Shown here: positions 17,480 through 26,789 of the stretch, piece by piece
How positions within the stretch are numbered: position 1 is the stretch's first letter
Layout: each line of letters opens with the position of its first letter
Source: JAWKVD01 sp041398225
GTDB lineage: Bacteria > Pseudomonadota > Alphaproteobacteria > Caulobacterales > Hyphomonadaceae
NCBI GenBank assembly: GCA_041398225.1
Contig: JAWKVD010000009.1
Coordinates: 93,063-157,062, forward strand
DNA length: 64,000 nucleotides
Direction of reading: 5' to 3'
Translations under genes and position numbers: made by a program
The notes under the pieces: generated by a model
Database searches by the model: none
Told to the model about the DNA's origin: nothing
The model's input: the letters and a program-made list of their open reading frames with translations, nothing else

Positions 17480-18475
17480 ATGCGCAAAATCATTCTTGCG
17501 GCCGTTCTGGCTGCGGCGCCGGCGGCGTTGTCCGAAATCGTGTTCGCGCGACAGGCGATCGCGCAGGAGCCGCCGGCTCCAACGGCGTCCGGTCCGGATG
17601 CGGCCGGCGCATCGGACCTTGGCGGGTTGAGCGAAGAAGAGCTTGAAGCCGCGTTCGAGGCCTACAAGCAGCAGTTCGACGCCTCGCTCACGCGCCGCAC
17701 CGGTCATGTCGACCTGCCGGTCGGGTTCGCCGCGCTCGAAGTGCCCGACGGCTATTATTATCTCGATCCGCAGGACGCCAAGCGCGTCCTTGAGGAAGCG
17801 TGGGACAACCCGCCGACCGACACGCTCTCGCAGGGCATGTTGTTCCCGGCCGCCTATTCCCCGCTCGATGACGGCAGCTGGGGCGTTCTCGTCGAATACG
17901 AGGAGACCGGTTACGTCTCCGACGACGACGCCGCCGGCATCGACTACGACGCGCTGATTGGGCAGATCCGCAAGGATCAGAAGCGCATCAACAAGGCGCG
18001 CGAGAAGCAGGGCTACGAACCGATCGAGATCGTGCGCTGGGCCTCGCCGCCGCACTATGACGGCGCTTCGCACAAGCTCTACTGGGCCAAGGAGCTGAAG
18101 TTCGGCGAGGAAGAGCTGCACACCCTCAACTACGAGATGCGCATTCTCGGTCGCAGCGGCGTGCTGTCGATGAATTTCATCGCCGCGATCGACGATCTCG
18201 ACCGCATCGAGACCGCCTCGCCCGCCGTGCTGCGGATGGCCGCCTTCGAGCCCGGCAAGCGCTACGAGGACTTCGATCCCAAGATCGACAAGAAGGCCGG
18301 CTTCGGCGTCGCCGGGCTCATCGCCGGCGGCGGTGCGGCGGCTCTGCTGGCCAAGAAGGCGGGGCTGTTCTCGATCGCGCTGCTGCTGCTCAAGAAGGGC
18401 TGGGTGGTGATCGTCGCCCTCTTCGCGGGCGCTGGCGGCGTGATCCAGCGCTTCTTCGGCAAGAAGACGTCCTGA
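17480..18475 (+). CDS. DUF2167 membrane-anchored protein
   Basis: 331 residues. A cleavable-type signal (about 1-29) precedes a short acidic stretch and a soluble domain with GHVDLPVGFAALEVPDGYYYLDP and WGVLVEYEETGYVSDDDA, the pattern of DUF2167 (COG4714). A hydrophobic tail at about 280-325 contains two membrane passes separated by KKAG. The family is found in proteobacteria with no assigned activity. GGGGG lies upstream of the ATG at 17480. A strong bidirectional terminator lies 56 nt after the stop. Confidence 0.75.
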   Translation: MRKIILAAVLAAAPAALSEIVFARQAIAQEPPAPTASGPDAAGASDLGGLSEEELEAAFEAYKQQFDASLTRRTGHVDLPVGFAALEVPDGYYYLDPQDAKRVLEEAWDNPPTDTLSQGMLFPAAYSPLDDGSWGVLVEYEETGYVSDDDAAGIDYDALIGQIRKDQKRINKAREKQGYEPIEIVRWASPPHYDGASHKLYWAKELKFGEEELHTLNYEMRILGRSGVLSMNFIAAIDDLDRIETASPAVLRMAAFEPGKRYEDFDPKIDKKAGFGVAGLIAGGGAAALLAKKAGLFSIALLLLKKGWVVIVALFAGAGGVIQRFFGKKTS

Positions 18476-18530
18476 TCGTCTCCGGCCGCCTGCGCGGCGC
18501 ATCGCGCCGCCGCCGCGCCTGACGACAAAA

Positions 18531-18553
18531 CGCCCGGACCTTCGGTCCGGGCG
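18531..18553. terminator. bidirectional rho-independent terminator
   Basis: CGCCCGGACC and GGTCCGGGCG form a perfect 10-bp stem with a 3-nt loop (or 9 bp with loop CTTCG), preceded by AAAA and followed by short T-runs. It lies between the convergent DUF2167 gene and the lipoprotein gene at 18589 and probably serves both. Confidence 0.85.
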
Positions 18554-18588
18554 TTCGCCGTTTCATCTGGGGCCTTTTCGGCCCGAAC

Positions 18589-19209
18589 CTATTTCGGGTT
18601 GCAGTAGATCAGGAAGTTCTGCGATTCCGCCGCCATGTCCTTCAGCGAGCCGATATACTTGGCGTTGACCTTCGCCGCCGGGTCGCGAACGAACGCCCAC
18701 TCCACATCGCCCTTGTCGGAAGCGAACGACGCCATGTCGAGCTGCGCCATCGTGCGCAGGCCGACCGAATCCCATTCGAACTCGAACGCCGAACCCTGCG
18801 CCGCCGCCACGAACTTGCCCGGCAGGGGCAGGGCCTGCGCGCCCATGCGCAGGCGATAGGTCGCGCTCTGGCCGACGCGGTTGGCCGGCTGGTTGAACAG
18901 CTTGCCGTACAGCGATCCGTTGTCCGGATTGCAGGTCACGGCGAGGCCCGCCGGCGTCTCCACGCTGCCGCCGTCCGGCGTCAGCGCCAGGATCGGCTGT
19001 TGCGGCAGCAGGCGCTCCTCGGCCTTCCAGCCCGACGTGGCGGCGATGTTCATCATCGTCGGCGTGGTCACGGCGCCGCCCGCCGGGCTTCCGCCCGCCG
19101 TCGCGGTTCCGCCGGCGCCGCCCGGTTCGGGGCTGGAGGCGCAGCCGGCCGCCATCAGCGCGGCGACGCCCGCCGCCGCCGTCATTTTCAGCATGCTCAT
19201 CGTCGTCAT
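18589..19209 (-). CDS. lipoprotein of unknown function
   Basis: 206 residues. The signal ends in a lipobox (LMAAGC, Cys 23), followed by a Gly/Ala/Thr/Pro-rich linker to about residue 50 and a soluble domain of about 150 residues. Two conserved-looking cysteines (in VTCNPDNGS and at the C-terminus, IYCNPK) could form a disulfide. I do not recognise the family. The gene lies 58 nt downstream of the quinone oxidoreductase on the same strand and ends at a bidirectional terminator. Confidence 0.7.
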   Translation of the reverse strand: MTTMSMLKMTAAAGVAALMAAGCASSPEPGGAGGTATAGGSPAGGAVTTPTMMNIAATSGWKAEERLLPQQPILALTPDGGSVETPAGLAVTCNPDNGSLYGKLFNQPANRVGQSATYRLRMGAQALPLPGKFVAAAQGSAFEFEWDSVGLRTMAQLDMASFASDKGDVEWAFVRDPAAKVNAKYIGSLKDMAAESQNFLIYCNPK

Positions 19210-19267
19210 GATCGTTCCTCCGACCTCACAATACGGCTTCGATGCGGCGTCCCCGCCGACTCGCGTT

Positions 19268-20263
19268 CTAGTCGATCGTCACGACAACTTTGCCCTTCGC
19301 GCGGCGCTCGGCGAGCTCTTTTATGGCGTCGGCGGCCTTTTCGAGCGGATATGCGTTCGAGATGTGCGGCCGAATCGCCCCTTCCGCGTACAGGCGGAAC
19401 AGGTCGGCCAGGTTGTCCGCGTGTCCCTTGGGATCGCGCGCCACGAAGGCGCCCCAGAAAACGCCCACGATCTGGCAGGATTTCAGCAGCGTCAGGTTCA
19501 GCGGCGGGCGCGGGATTCCGGCCGGGAAGCCGATCACCAGATAGCGTCCGTCCCAGTTCATCGCCCGCAGCGAGGGTTCGCAGTAATCCCCGCCGACGCC
19601 GTCATAGATCACGTCGACGCCGCCGCCGCCCAGCTCCTTGATCTGGTCCGACAGCGCTTTTTGCTGGTCCTTGCTCAGCGGGTTCTCGGGATAGACGAAG
19701 CCCTTGGCGGCGCCCTTCGAGATCGCGAAATCGACCTTCTCCTGCGTCGAGGCGGCGGCGATCACGGTCGCGCCCATCGCCTTGCCCAGCTCCACGGCGG
19801 CGAGGCCCACGCCCCCGGCCGCGCCCAGCACCAGCAGCGTCTCGCCGGGCTGGATCTTCGCGCGATCCTTCAGCGCGTAGTGCGATGTGCCGTAGGTCAT
19901 CAGGAAGGCGGCGCCTTCTTCGAACGGCATGGTGTCCGGCAGCACGGTCATGCGCTTGGCGTCGGTCAGCACTTCCTCGGCCATGCCGCCCGCGCCGATC
20001 GATCCGAACACCTTGTCGCCCGGCTTGATGTTGGAGACGCCCTCGCCGACCGCCTTCACCACGCCGGCGATCTCGCCGCCCGGCGAGAACGGGCGCGGCG
20101 GCTTGAACTGGTACATGTCCTGGATGATCAGGAAGTCCGGGAAGTTCACGCCCACCGCTTTCACGCTGATCACCGCCTGGCCCGGCCCCGCTTCGGGCGA
20201 GGGCACGTCCTCCAGAACCAGCGTGTCGGGAAGGCCGGGGGCCTTGGAGAGAAGGGCTTTCAT
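19268..20263 (-). CDS. NADPH:quinone oxidoreductase family protein (zinc-free MDR)
   Basis: 331 residues of the medium-chain dehydrogenase/reductase superfamily. It has the quinone-reductase-type N-terminal GroES-like half (VGVNFPDFLIIQDMYQ, PFSPGGEIAGVV) and a Rossmann half with VLGAAGGVGLAAVELGKAMGA. Cysteine ligands for zinc are absent, so it is a zinc-independent NAD(P)H-dependent reductase of quinones or enals. It is divergent from the epoxide-hydrolase-like gene across a 202-bp gap. Substrate not determined. Confidence 0.88.
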   Translation of the reverse strand: MKALLSKAPGLPDTLVLEDVPSPEAGPGQAVISVKAVGVNFPDFLIIQDMYQFKPPRPFSPGGEIAGVVKAVGEGVSNIKPGDKVFGSIGAGGMAEEVLTDAKRMTVLPDTMPFEEGAAFLMTYGTSHYALKDRAKIQPGETLLVLGAAGGVGLAAVELGKAMGATVIAAASTQEKVDFAISKGAAKGFVYPENPLSKDQQKALSDQIKELGGGGVDVIYDGVGGDYCEPSLRAMNWDGRYLVIGFPAGIPRPPLNLTLLKSCQIVGVFWGAFVARDPKGHADNLADLFRLYAEGAIRPHISNAYPLEKAADAIKELAERRAKGKVVVTID

Positions 20264-20465
20264 TGAGTGGAACGCTCCCGGAAGTCTTCTTGAGGTTGAT
20301 TTGGCCGGGACCCTAGCGGAGCGTGCCGGGCAGGGGAAGCGTGTGGCGGGATGCGCGCTTGCCGTTCGCGTTCAGGTCTGGAACTGTGGCGCAAAGCGCG
20401 TCGGGTCCGTCCGTGTCCCGCGCCGACAGAACAGCGCCGCGCTGGCGCGAAGGGGGAGGCCGACC

Positions 20466-21614
20466 ATGCAGAAGACCATGTTCGAAACCATGCGCGGATC
20501 GTCGCCCGCCGGCGAGCGAACGCGCGAACGGCGCGGCTTGCGCGTCGGCCTTGCGGCGGTCGCCGCGCTTTGTGCGGGGCTGTTCGCCTCGGCCTGCGTT
20601 CACGAAAAGGCGGAAAACACCATGACCGAAAGCGCGATGATCGAAGGCGTCACCATGCGCATGATCGAGACCAACGGCATCACCCTGCGCGTGGCCGAGG
20701 CCGGACCCAGGGACGGACCGCTGGTCCTGCTCGTCCATGGCTGGCCGGAAAGCTGGTATTCCTGGCGCCATCAGATCCCCGCCATCGCGGCGGCCGGCTA
20801 TCACGTCCTCGCGCCCGACATGCGCGGCTATGGCGGCTCGGACCGTCCGCCCAATGTCGAGGATTACGACATCCACCACACCACCGGCGATCTTGTCGGC
20901 CTCGTCGACGCCGCCGGCGCCGACAAGGCGATCATCATCGGCCACGACTGGGGCTCGATCATCGCCTGGAACAGCATGCTGCTGCATCCCGATCGCTACA
21001 GCGCGCTCTACGCCATGAGCGTGCCCTATGGCGGTCGCGGCCGCGTCTCTCCGCTGGCGGCGATGAAGAAGGCCAACGGCGATAATTTCTACTACATCCT
21101 CTACCATCAGGAGCCCGGCGTCGCGGAGGCCGAATACGACGCCGACCCGCGCGGCATTCTCAGCCGTCTCTACGCCTCGCCCGATACGCCGCGCGAACCG
21201 CCGGTCATCACCGATCCCAAGCGCTCGGCGGGCGGCTGGATCGGGCGTCTCGGCAAGCCGAAGGAATTGCCGGCCTGGCTCGCCGAAAAAGACCTCGACT
21301 ACATCGTCAGCGAGTTCAAACAGTCCGGCTTCCGCGGCGGGGTGAACTACTACCGCAATTTCGACCGCAACTGGGAGACCACCGCCGATCTCGACGGCAA
21401 GACCATCTCGGTCCCCGTCGCCTTCCTCGCCGGCGAGGAGGACATCGTCATTCGCGGCGCCACGGCCGACCAGTTGACCGCCTCGATGTCGAACGTCGCC
21501 AAGGATCTCCGCTCGGTGACGCTCATCCCGCACGCCGGTCACTGGATTCAGCAGGAGGAGCCCGAGAAGGTGAACGCCCTCGTGCTCGATTTCCTCGCCA
21601 GCCTGAAGAAGTAG
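20466..21614 (+). CDS. alpha/beta hydrolase, epoxide-hydrolase type, lipoprotein
   Basis: 382 residues. An Arg-rich n-region and a hydrophobic segment end in a lipobox (LFASAC), so it is probably an envelope lipoprotein, unlike the usual cytosolic relatives. The core has the oxyanion HGWPESWYSW motif, a nucleophilic Asp D161 in GHDWGS and the charge-relay His H359 in PHAGHWIQ. Asp instead of Ser as nucleophile, with HGWP, indicates an epoxide hydrolase or haloalkane-dehalogenase-like enzyme. Cap-domain tyrosines that would settle this are plausible (NYYRNFDRNW) but not proven. GGGGGAGG lies upstream of the ATG. Confidence 0.8.
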   Translation: MQKTMFETMRGSSPAGERTRERRGLRVGLAAVAALCAGLFASACVHEKAENTMTESAMIEGVTMRMIETNGITLRVAEAGPRDGPLVLLVHGWPESWYSWRHQIPAIAAAGYHVLAPDMRGYGGSDRPPNVEDYDIHHTTGDLVGLVDAAGADKAIIIGHDWGSIIAWNSMLLHPDRYSALYAMSVPYGGRGRVSPLAAMKKANGDNFYYILYHQEPGVAEAEYDADPRGILSRLYASPDTPREPPVITDPKRSAGGWIGRLGKPKELPAWLAEKDLDYIVSEFKQSGFRGGVNYYRNFDRNWETTADLDGKTISVPVAFLAGEEDIVIRGATADQLTASMSNVAKDLRSVTLIPHAGHWIQQEEPEKVNALVLDFLASLKK

Positions 21615-21742
21615 ATGCGGTCCCCGGCGGCGCGGTCCCCGGCGGCGCGGTCGCGCGTCGCCGGGCGGGGCCGCACGGGTTAGCGCCGGCGATCACAAAC
21701 GTTAGCGTCAGGCAAGCGGATATTTACCTTTAAGGCGCACAT

Positions 21743-23380
21743 ATGGTCCCCGACGATGTGGGTGTGGGACCTATGAGTATTCGCGGACGTATCTTTATCG
21801 CCTTCGGGCTGGTCTTTGTGTGCATCGCCGTCCTGTCGGGCGCGATGGTCGTTGAGGCGGCTGGAAAGTATTTCCGGGCCGAACATGCGCTCCGGCGCAT
21901 CACCGTCGCCCCGGCGGTCAGCGCGCTCGTTCATGAACTCCAGAAAGAGCGCGGCCTGTCGGCGGGCTTTGTCGGCTCCTCCGGCGAACGCTTCGGCCGC
22001 CGGCTGGCCGAACAGCGCGAAACGACCAATGCGGCGCTCGCCCGTTTCCAGAGCCTCGGCGTCGAACTCGACGGCGAGGCCGACTATGAAGAGCCGCTGA
22101 CCCGCGGCCGCGAAGTGCTCGACAGCCTCGACATCACGCGCCGCGAAGTGTCCGCGCTCGAACTCACCGTCGCCGACGTGCCGGCCTATTATAATCCGCT
22201 CATCGCCGCCCTGATCGAAGTCGCCAGCGGCGCCGCCTCCGGTCTCGACGACGCCGGCCTGTCGCGCGCCTCGTCGGTCTACCGCAATGTCATCGAGGCC
22301 AAGGAGCGCGCCGGTCTGGAGCGCGCCGTGGGCGCCGCCGGCTTCGGCGCCGGCCTGTTCGATCCCAGCGCCTATGCGCAGTTCGTCAGCCTCGGCGCGG
22401 CGCAGCAGACCTATCTCGACGCCGCCCGCCGCGACGCCGGGCCCGACTACCGCGCTTTCGAGAAAGAGATCATGCGCGGCGCCATCATCGATCGCGTCGG
22501 ATGGATGCGCGCCGCCGCGCACGAGAACGCTTTCGGGGGCGACACGCAGGGCATCTCCGGTCCGGAATGGTTCGACGCCGCCACCGCCCGCATCGATCTC
22601 TTCAAGGCGCTGGAGGATCACGCCGCCGACCGTCTGCGCCGCGCCGCCGGCGCCTGGGCGCGCGCCGCCTGGGCCACGATGCTGTCCTGGTCGCTGGTTG
22701 CGCTGGTCGCGCTGGCGGTCGCCGTCGCGGTGGTGTTGTGGGTCAAGCGCAGCGTGACCTCGCCGCTGCACGCGCTGGTCGAAAAGGTCCGCCGGGTCGC
22801 GGACGGCGATCTCGCCGTCGATGTGCCCGAAGCCGACCGGCGCGACGAGATCGGCGAGATGGGCCGGGCGCTTCAGGTCTTCCGCGAAAACGCCGCGCGC
22901 CGCGATCATCTCGAAAACCGCAAGAAAGAGCTGATGCTCGAACAGGATCGGCGCCGCCAGCGCATGGAGGCGTTGCTGCGCGATTTCTGCACCCATGCGC
23001 GCGGTTCGCTTGAAAAGCTCGGCGCGGCCGCCCTGCGCATGGCCGAAGCGGCGCCCGCCGTCCGCGCGAACGGCGCGCCGTCCGCCGCCGAGTCCTGGCA
23101 CGGCGTCGCGCACAAGCCGCCCCATCCCGTCGATCCGACCGGCGGCGTCCCGGCGGCGATCGAACAGTTCAACGCCTCGATCCGCGAACTCGCCCAGCGC
23201 GCCGCCGCGCTCGACGGCTCGTCCGATTCGATCGCGGGCGTCATGACCTTCGTCTCCGAGATCGCCGAGCAGACCAATGCGCTGGCGCTCAACTTCACCT
23301 TCGACGTCGCGCAGGACGCCCAGCGTCCCGCCGCGCCCGGCGCCGAGCCTGACCTCGCGACCGACGCGCCCCGCGTCTGA
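21743..23380 (+). CDS. NIT-HAMP sensor with a truncated chemoreceptor-like tail
   Basis: 545 residues. A membrane helix at about 18-38 is followed by a periplasmic helical domain (about 40-310) with the LQKERGLSAGFVGS motif of nitrate/nitrite-sensing NIT domains. A second membrane helix (about 315-335), a HAMP domain (to about 390) and a cytoplasmic coiled coil follow. Near the end comes EIAEQTNALALN, which matches the hairpin tip of methyl-accepting proteins. The following residues (FTFDVAQDAQ) replace the usual AAIEAARAGE, and the protein stops 30 residues later, so the descending half of the signalling hairpin is missing. ATG at 21743 (AAGG upstream) or 21773 are both possible starts. Confidence 0.75.
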   Translation: MVPDDVGVGPMSIRGRIFIAFGLVFVCIAVLSGAMVVEAAGKYFRAEHALRRITVAPAVSALVHELQKERGLSAGFVGSSGERFGRRLAEQRETTNAALARFQSLGVELDGEADYEEPLTRGREVLDSLDITRREVSALELTVADVPAYYNPLIAALIEVASGAASGLDDAGLSRASSVYRNVIEAKERAGLERAVGAAGFGAGLFDPSAYAQFVSLGAAQQTYLDAARRDAGPDYRAFEKEIMRGAIIDRVGWMRAAAHENAFGGDTQGISGPEWFDAATARIDLFKALEDHAADRLRRAAGAWARAAWATMLSWSLVALVALAVAVAVVLWVKRSVTSPLHALVEKVRRVADGDLAVDVPEADRRDEIGEMGRALQVFRENAARRDHLENRKKELMLEQDRRRQRMEALLRDFCTHARGSLEKLGAAALRMAEAAPAVRANGAPSAAESWHGVAHKPPHPVDPTGGVPAAIEQFNASIRELAQRAAALDGSSDSIAGVMTFVSEIAEQTNALALNFTFDVAQDAQRPAAPGAEPDLATDAPRV

Positions 23381-23503
23381 TCCGCCGCCAGAACCGCCGA
23401 TCGCGCCCGCCCGGCATACGTTGATCTGGCTCCGCCTTCATGCGAACCAGCATCAAGGGGGCGCGCGCACGGCATGTTCGCCCATCACCGGCGGGAGGTG
23501 GAT

Positions 23504-23905
23504 ATGACGGAAGCGGCGAAGTCGAAGGCGCTCGTTCAGGCGTTTTACGGACATCTGAAAGACGGCGATCCGGGGGCGGCGTTCGCGCTTCTCGCGCCCG
23601 ACATCGAATGGAACGAGGCGGAAGGAAATCCGCTGGCCGACCGCAATCCCTACCGGGGCGCGGCCGAAATCGCCGAAGGCGTGTTCAGCCGCCTCGCGGA
23701 CATGTTCGAGGGGTTCGCCGCCGTCCCCGAGGAGTTCATCGCCGAGGGAAACCGCGTCGTGGTGATCGCGCGTTATTTCGGAACCCACAGAAAGACCGGC
23801 GCGCCGCTCAACTGCCAGGCGGTTCATTCCTGGTGGGTCGACGGCGGCCATCTCGTCCGCTTCCAGCAATACGCCGACACGGAACAGCTCGCGCGGTTGA
23901 GCTGA
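23504..23905 (+). CDS. SnoaL/NTF2-like protein
   Basis: 133 residues with the alpha+beta-barrel pattern of the NTF2-like superfamily: an N-terminal helix (VQAFYGHLKDGDPGAAFALLAPDIEW), Arg/Tyr in NPYRGAAEI, and a C-terminal strand pair HSWWVDGGHLVRFQQYADT. Members are small isomerases, ketosteroid-type enzymes or ligand-binding proteins. GGGAGG just before the ATG at 23504 decides the start over the upstream ATG at 23474. Function unknown. Confidence 0.8.
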   Translation: MTEAAKSKALVQAFYGHLKDGDPGAAFALLAPDIEWNEAEGNPLADRNPYRGAAEIAEGVFSRLADMFEGFAAVPEEFIAEGNRVVVIARYFGTHRKTGAPLNCQAVHSWWVDGGHLVRFQQYADTEQLARLS

Positions 23906-24007
23906 AGGCCCGAACGGTCCATCAACGGGCCTTCTGAAGGTTCGATCCGGATTGGCGATCGCGCGGCCTCGCGGCGGTCGTCGTTCGAGTTATAGGCGGG
24001 AAGGCGT

Positions 24008-24496
24008 ATGCGCGGTTATTTCGGCATTGGTGCGGAAGGCGTCTCCAAGCCGATGAATCTCGGCGCCCTGATGCGCACGGCCCACGCCTTCGGCGCGTCC
24101 TTCACCTTCTCGGTCTCCGCCGCGCAGGCGATCCGCAAGATGAACCTGTCCGACACCTCCAAGTCGACCGACCACCTGCCTTACTATCCGTGGGACACCA
24201 TCGCGGACATGCAATTGCCGCGCGGCTGCCAGCTCGTCGGAATCGAACTCACCGACGATGCGGTCGATCTCCCCAGCTTCCGCCATCCGGTCAACGCGGC
24301 CTATGTGCTGGGCCGCGAGAGGGGCGATCTCTCCGAGGAGATGCTCGCCCGCTGCGCCCATGTGGTGAAAATCCCCACGCGCTTCTGCATCAACGTTTCG
24401 CTGGCCGGCGCGCTGGTGATGTATGATCGCGTCATCTCGATGGGCGGCTATCCCGAACGCCCCATCATGCCCGGCGGTCCGAAGTCCGAAGGCTGA
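24008..24496 (+). CDS. SpoU/TrmH-type RNA 2'-O-methyltransferase
   Basis: 162 residues, short for the family: only the SPOUT catalytic domain is present. N-terminal KPMNLGALMRTAHAFGA matches motif 1 (normally NxGxxxRxA). YVLGRERGDLSEEM forms the SAM-binding knot segment and IPTRFCINVSLAGALVMYD the C-terminal motif (consensus NVSxAxAVxxYE). It would methylate a ribose 2'-OH of tRNA or rRNA; the target is not evident. Monocistronic between the NTF2-like gene and a convergent membrane protein. Confidence 0.85.
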   Translation: MRGYFGIGAEGVSKPMNLGALMRTAHAFGASFTFSVSAAQAIRKMNLSDTSKSTDHLPYYPWDTIADMQLPRGCQLVGIELTDDAVDLPSFRHPVNAAYVLGRERGDLSEEMLARCAHVVKIPTRFCINVSLAGALVMYDRVISMGGYPERPIMPGGPKSEG

Positions 24497-24505
24497 TCCG
24501 CCGGC

Positions 24506-25012
24506 CTACGGGCGCCAGCGCCGCAACAGCTCCAGCCCGGCCCATGTCGCGGCCACGGCCGCCAGCGCCGCGAGCCCGAGATGGATCAGCGCCGGCCCGT
24601 CCTCGTTTCCGGGGTCGCCCAGCAGGATGCGCAGCAGCATGCCGCCATAGCCGAACGCCGCCAGCATGCCCACGATCGGCAGCACCGCCGCCGCGCCGAC
24701 CGTCAAGGGCCGCGCGCCGCGTCCGAACCCGTACAGCCAGCGGCCCAGCGCCACGATCGCCAGCCCGCCCGTCGCCGGGGGCAGGGTCAGCACCGCCGTC
24801 GTGCCCAGCGCGTCCGCGGCGTTGTCCCATTCGACATAGTTGGCGGTCACGAAGATCGCGAGCCCCAGGAAGAACGCCGCCGCCAGCGCGCCCGCGGCCA
24901 TCACCAGCGCCCCGGCGACCTGCTGCCAGTTGCGCGCCAGCATCGCGGGAACGTCCAGCGGCGCGCCGGGCGCGGGCGCAGGATCGAGCGGGCGGGCGGG
25001 GTCGGACGTCAT
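24506..25012 (-). CDS. four-helix membrane protein, unknown function
   Basis: 168 residues. A Pro/Ala-rich N-terminus precedes four hydrophobic segments (about 34-58, 68-88, 98-122 and 137-157), ending in a basic RRWRP. The frame is open further upstream to 25204, but the ATG at 25012 opens the protein-like part. No family recognised. Convergent with the methyltransferase (stop 9 nt away) and divergent from the sigma-54 activator. Confidence 0.6.
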   Translation of the reverse strand: MTSDPARPLDPAPAPGAPLDVPAMLARNWQQVAGALVMAAGALAAAFFLGLAIFVTANYVEWDNAADALGTTAVLTLPPATGGLAIVALGRWLYGFGRGARPLTVGAAAVLPIVGMLAAFGYGGMLLRILLGDPGNEDGPALIHLGLAALAAVAATWAGLELLRRWRP

Positions 25013-25249
25013 GCTTCCGGTCTTGTACGCGCGGGCGTTAACAAAAGTCTCGCTCCTGTTCGTCTCCCGAACCGTAAACCGTTCAGGCTTGGGACGAAAT
25101 CTGCGCCAAAGCGGGGCGTTCGCAGGGGAAAAGCGCCTTATCGCTTGAATTCCAGAGACCGTATTAAACGCCTTTTCAAGCCTGCGTGCCACTTTGGCGC
25201 CCATGGCAGGCGGCCGAAGAAGAGCCGTTCAAACATATGGGTCAAGGTG

Positions 25250-26749
25250 ATGGCGAAGACGGTTCTGGTCGTCGATGACGATCCCACGCAGCGCAGATTG
25301 CTTCAGGCGGCGGCTGAAAAGCAGGGCTTCCGCGCCCGCGTCGTCGACAGCGGAGACAAGGCGCTCGAGGAAGCCTCCGATCCCAGGAACGGCGTCGACG
25401 TGGTCATGCTCGATCTCGTCATGCCCGGCCTCTCCGGCATGGAGACGCTGGAGCGCCTGATGGAGCGCCGTCCCGATCTTCCGGTCATCGTGCTCACCGC
25501 TTCGGGCGGCATCGACACCGTGGTTCAGGCCATGCGCGCGGGCGCCATCGACTTCTTCGTCAAGCCGGCCAGCCCCGAGCGCATCGCCATCTCCATCCGC
25601 AACGCGCTGAAGATGTCCGACCTCAAGGGCGAGGTGAAACGCCTCGCGCGCAAGTCCGGCGGATCGATGGGCTTCGACGACATGATCGCCGGCGCCCCGG
25701 CGATGAAACAGGTCGTGCGCCTCGGCCAGCGCGCCGCGGCCTCCAACATCCCGATCCTCATTCTCGGCGAAAGCGGCGTCGGCAAGGAAGTCCTCGCCCG
25801 CTGCATCCAGGGCGCGTCTGAACGCTCGGGCAAGCCCTTCATCTCGGTCAACTGCGGCGCCATTCCGGAGAACCTGGTCGAATCGATCCTGTTCGGCCAC
25901 GAGAAGGGCTCCTTCACCGGCGCGGTCGACAAGAAGCTCGGCAAGTTCGTCGAAGCCGATCAGGGCACGCTCTTCCTCGACGAGGTCGGCGAGCTGCCGC
26001 TCGACATCCAGGTCAAGCTGCTGCGCGTCCTGCAGGAAGGCGAGGTCGACGCCGTCGGCGCGCGCCGTCCCACCAAGGTCGACGTCCGCATCATCTCGGC
26101 CACCAACCGCGATCTCGCCCAGCTCGTGCAGGAAGGCCGCTTCCGCGAAGACCTCTACTACCGCCTCAACGTCTTCCCCATCGAGGCGCCGCCGCTGCGC
26201 CAGCGCAAGGAAGACCTGCCCTCGCTGATCGATCACTTCATCTCGCGCTTCAACGCGGAAGAGGGCAAGGCCGTCCCGGGCGTCGCGCCCGACACGATGA
26301 CCATGCTTCAGACCTATGACTGGCCGGGCAACGTCCGCCAGCTCGAAAACTCCATCTTCCGCGCCATCGTGCTGTCGGAAGGCGGCGAGCTGAAGCGCGA
26401 CGACTTCCCGCAGATCGCCAGCCTGATGCCCGAAAGCGTCAAGCCGGTCGAAGCGCCCCCCACGGCCGAACCGTCGGATGAACAGCCGGCCGACCCGGTC
26501 GCCCCGGACAGCTCCGGCGCCGAAACGCCGGTGGCGGCCAACGACCAGCCGGTTCTGATCACCGATCCGCGCGGCGAGCTTCGCACCCTCGAAGAGATCG
26601 AGCGCGACCTGATCCAGTTCGCCATCGATCACTATTCGGGTCACATGTCGGAAGTCGCGCGCAAGCTCGGCATCGGCCGCTCGACGCTCTACCGCAAGGT
26701 GCGCGAGTACGACCTCAAGGTCCGCGACGATCTCGAAAAGGCCGACTAG
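25250..26749 (+). CDS. sigma-54-dependent response regulator (NtrC family)
   Basis: 499 residues in three domains. The receiver (1-120) has phospho-acceptor D55 in VMLDLVMP. The AAA+ sigma-54 interaction domain (about 140-380) has Walker A GESGVGKE, Walker B TLFLDEVGEL and arginine-finger region RFREDLYYRL. A Pro/Ala-rich linker (about 415-450) leads to a Fis-type helix-turn-helix (SEVARKLGIGRSTLYRKV). The sigma-54 contact loop reads GSFTGA (220-225) instead of GAFTGA. It would activate sigma-54 promoters after phosphorylation. No histidine kinase is adjacent. It resembles the orphan NtrC-type regulators of Caulobacter-like bacteria. Start ATG at 25250. Confidence 0.93.
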   Translation: MAKTVLVVDDDPTQRRLLQAAAEKQGFRARVVDSGDKALEEASDPRNGVDVVMLDLVMPGLSGMETLERLMERRPDLPVIVLTASGGIDTVVQAMRAGAIDFFVKPASPERIAISIRNALKMSDLKGEVKRLARKSGGSMGFDDMIAGAPAMKQVVRLGQRAAASNIPILILGESGVGKEVLARCIQGASERSGKPFISVNCGAIPENLVESILFGHEKGSFTGAVDKKLGKFVEADQGTLFLDEVGELPLDIQVKLLRVLQEGEVDAVGARRPTKVDVRIISATNRDLAQLVQEGRFREDLYYRLNVFPIEAPPLRQRKEDLPSLIDHFISRFNAEEGKAVPGVAPDTMTMLQTYDWPGNVRQLENSIFRAIVLSEGGELKRDDFPQIASLMPESVKPVEAPPTAEPSDEQPADPVAPDSSGAETPVAANDQPVLITDPRGELRTLEEIERDLIQFAIDHYSGHMSEVARKLGIGRSTLYRKVREYDLKVRDDLEKAD

Positions 26750-26789
26750 ACCGCGCGCCTCAGCCAGACCGGACCACCAAGACAAGAAG

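Noticed and set aside
21618..21650. Tandem copies of CGGTCCCCGGCGGCG after the epoxide-hydrolase-like gene
   Set aside because: Two copies of a 15-bp GC-rich unit, most likely replication slippage.
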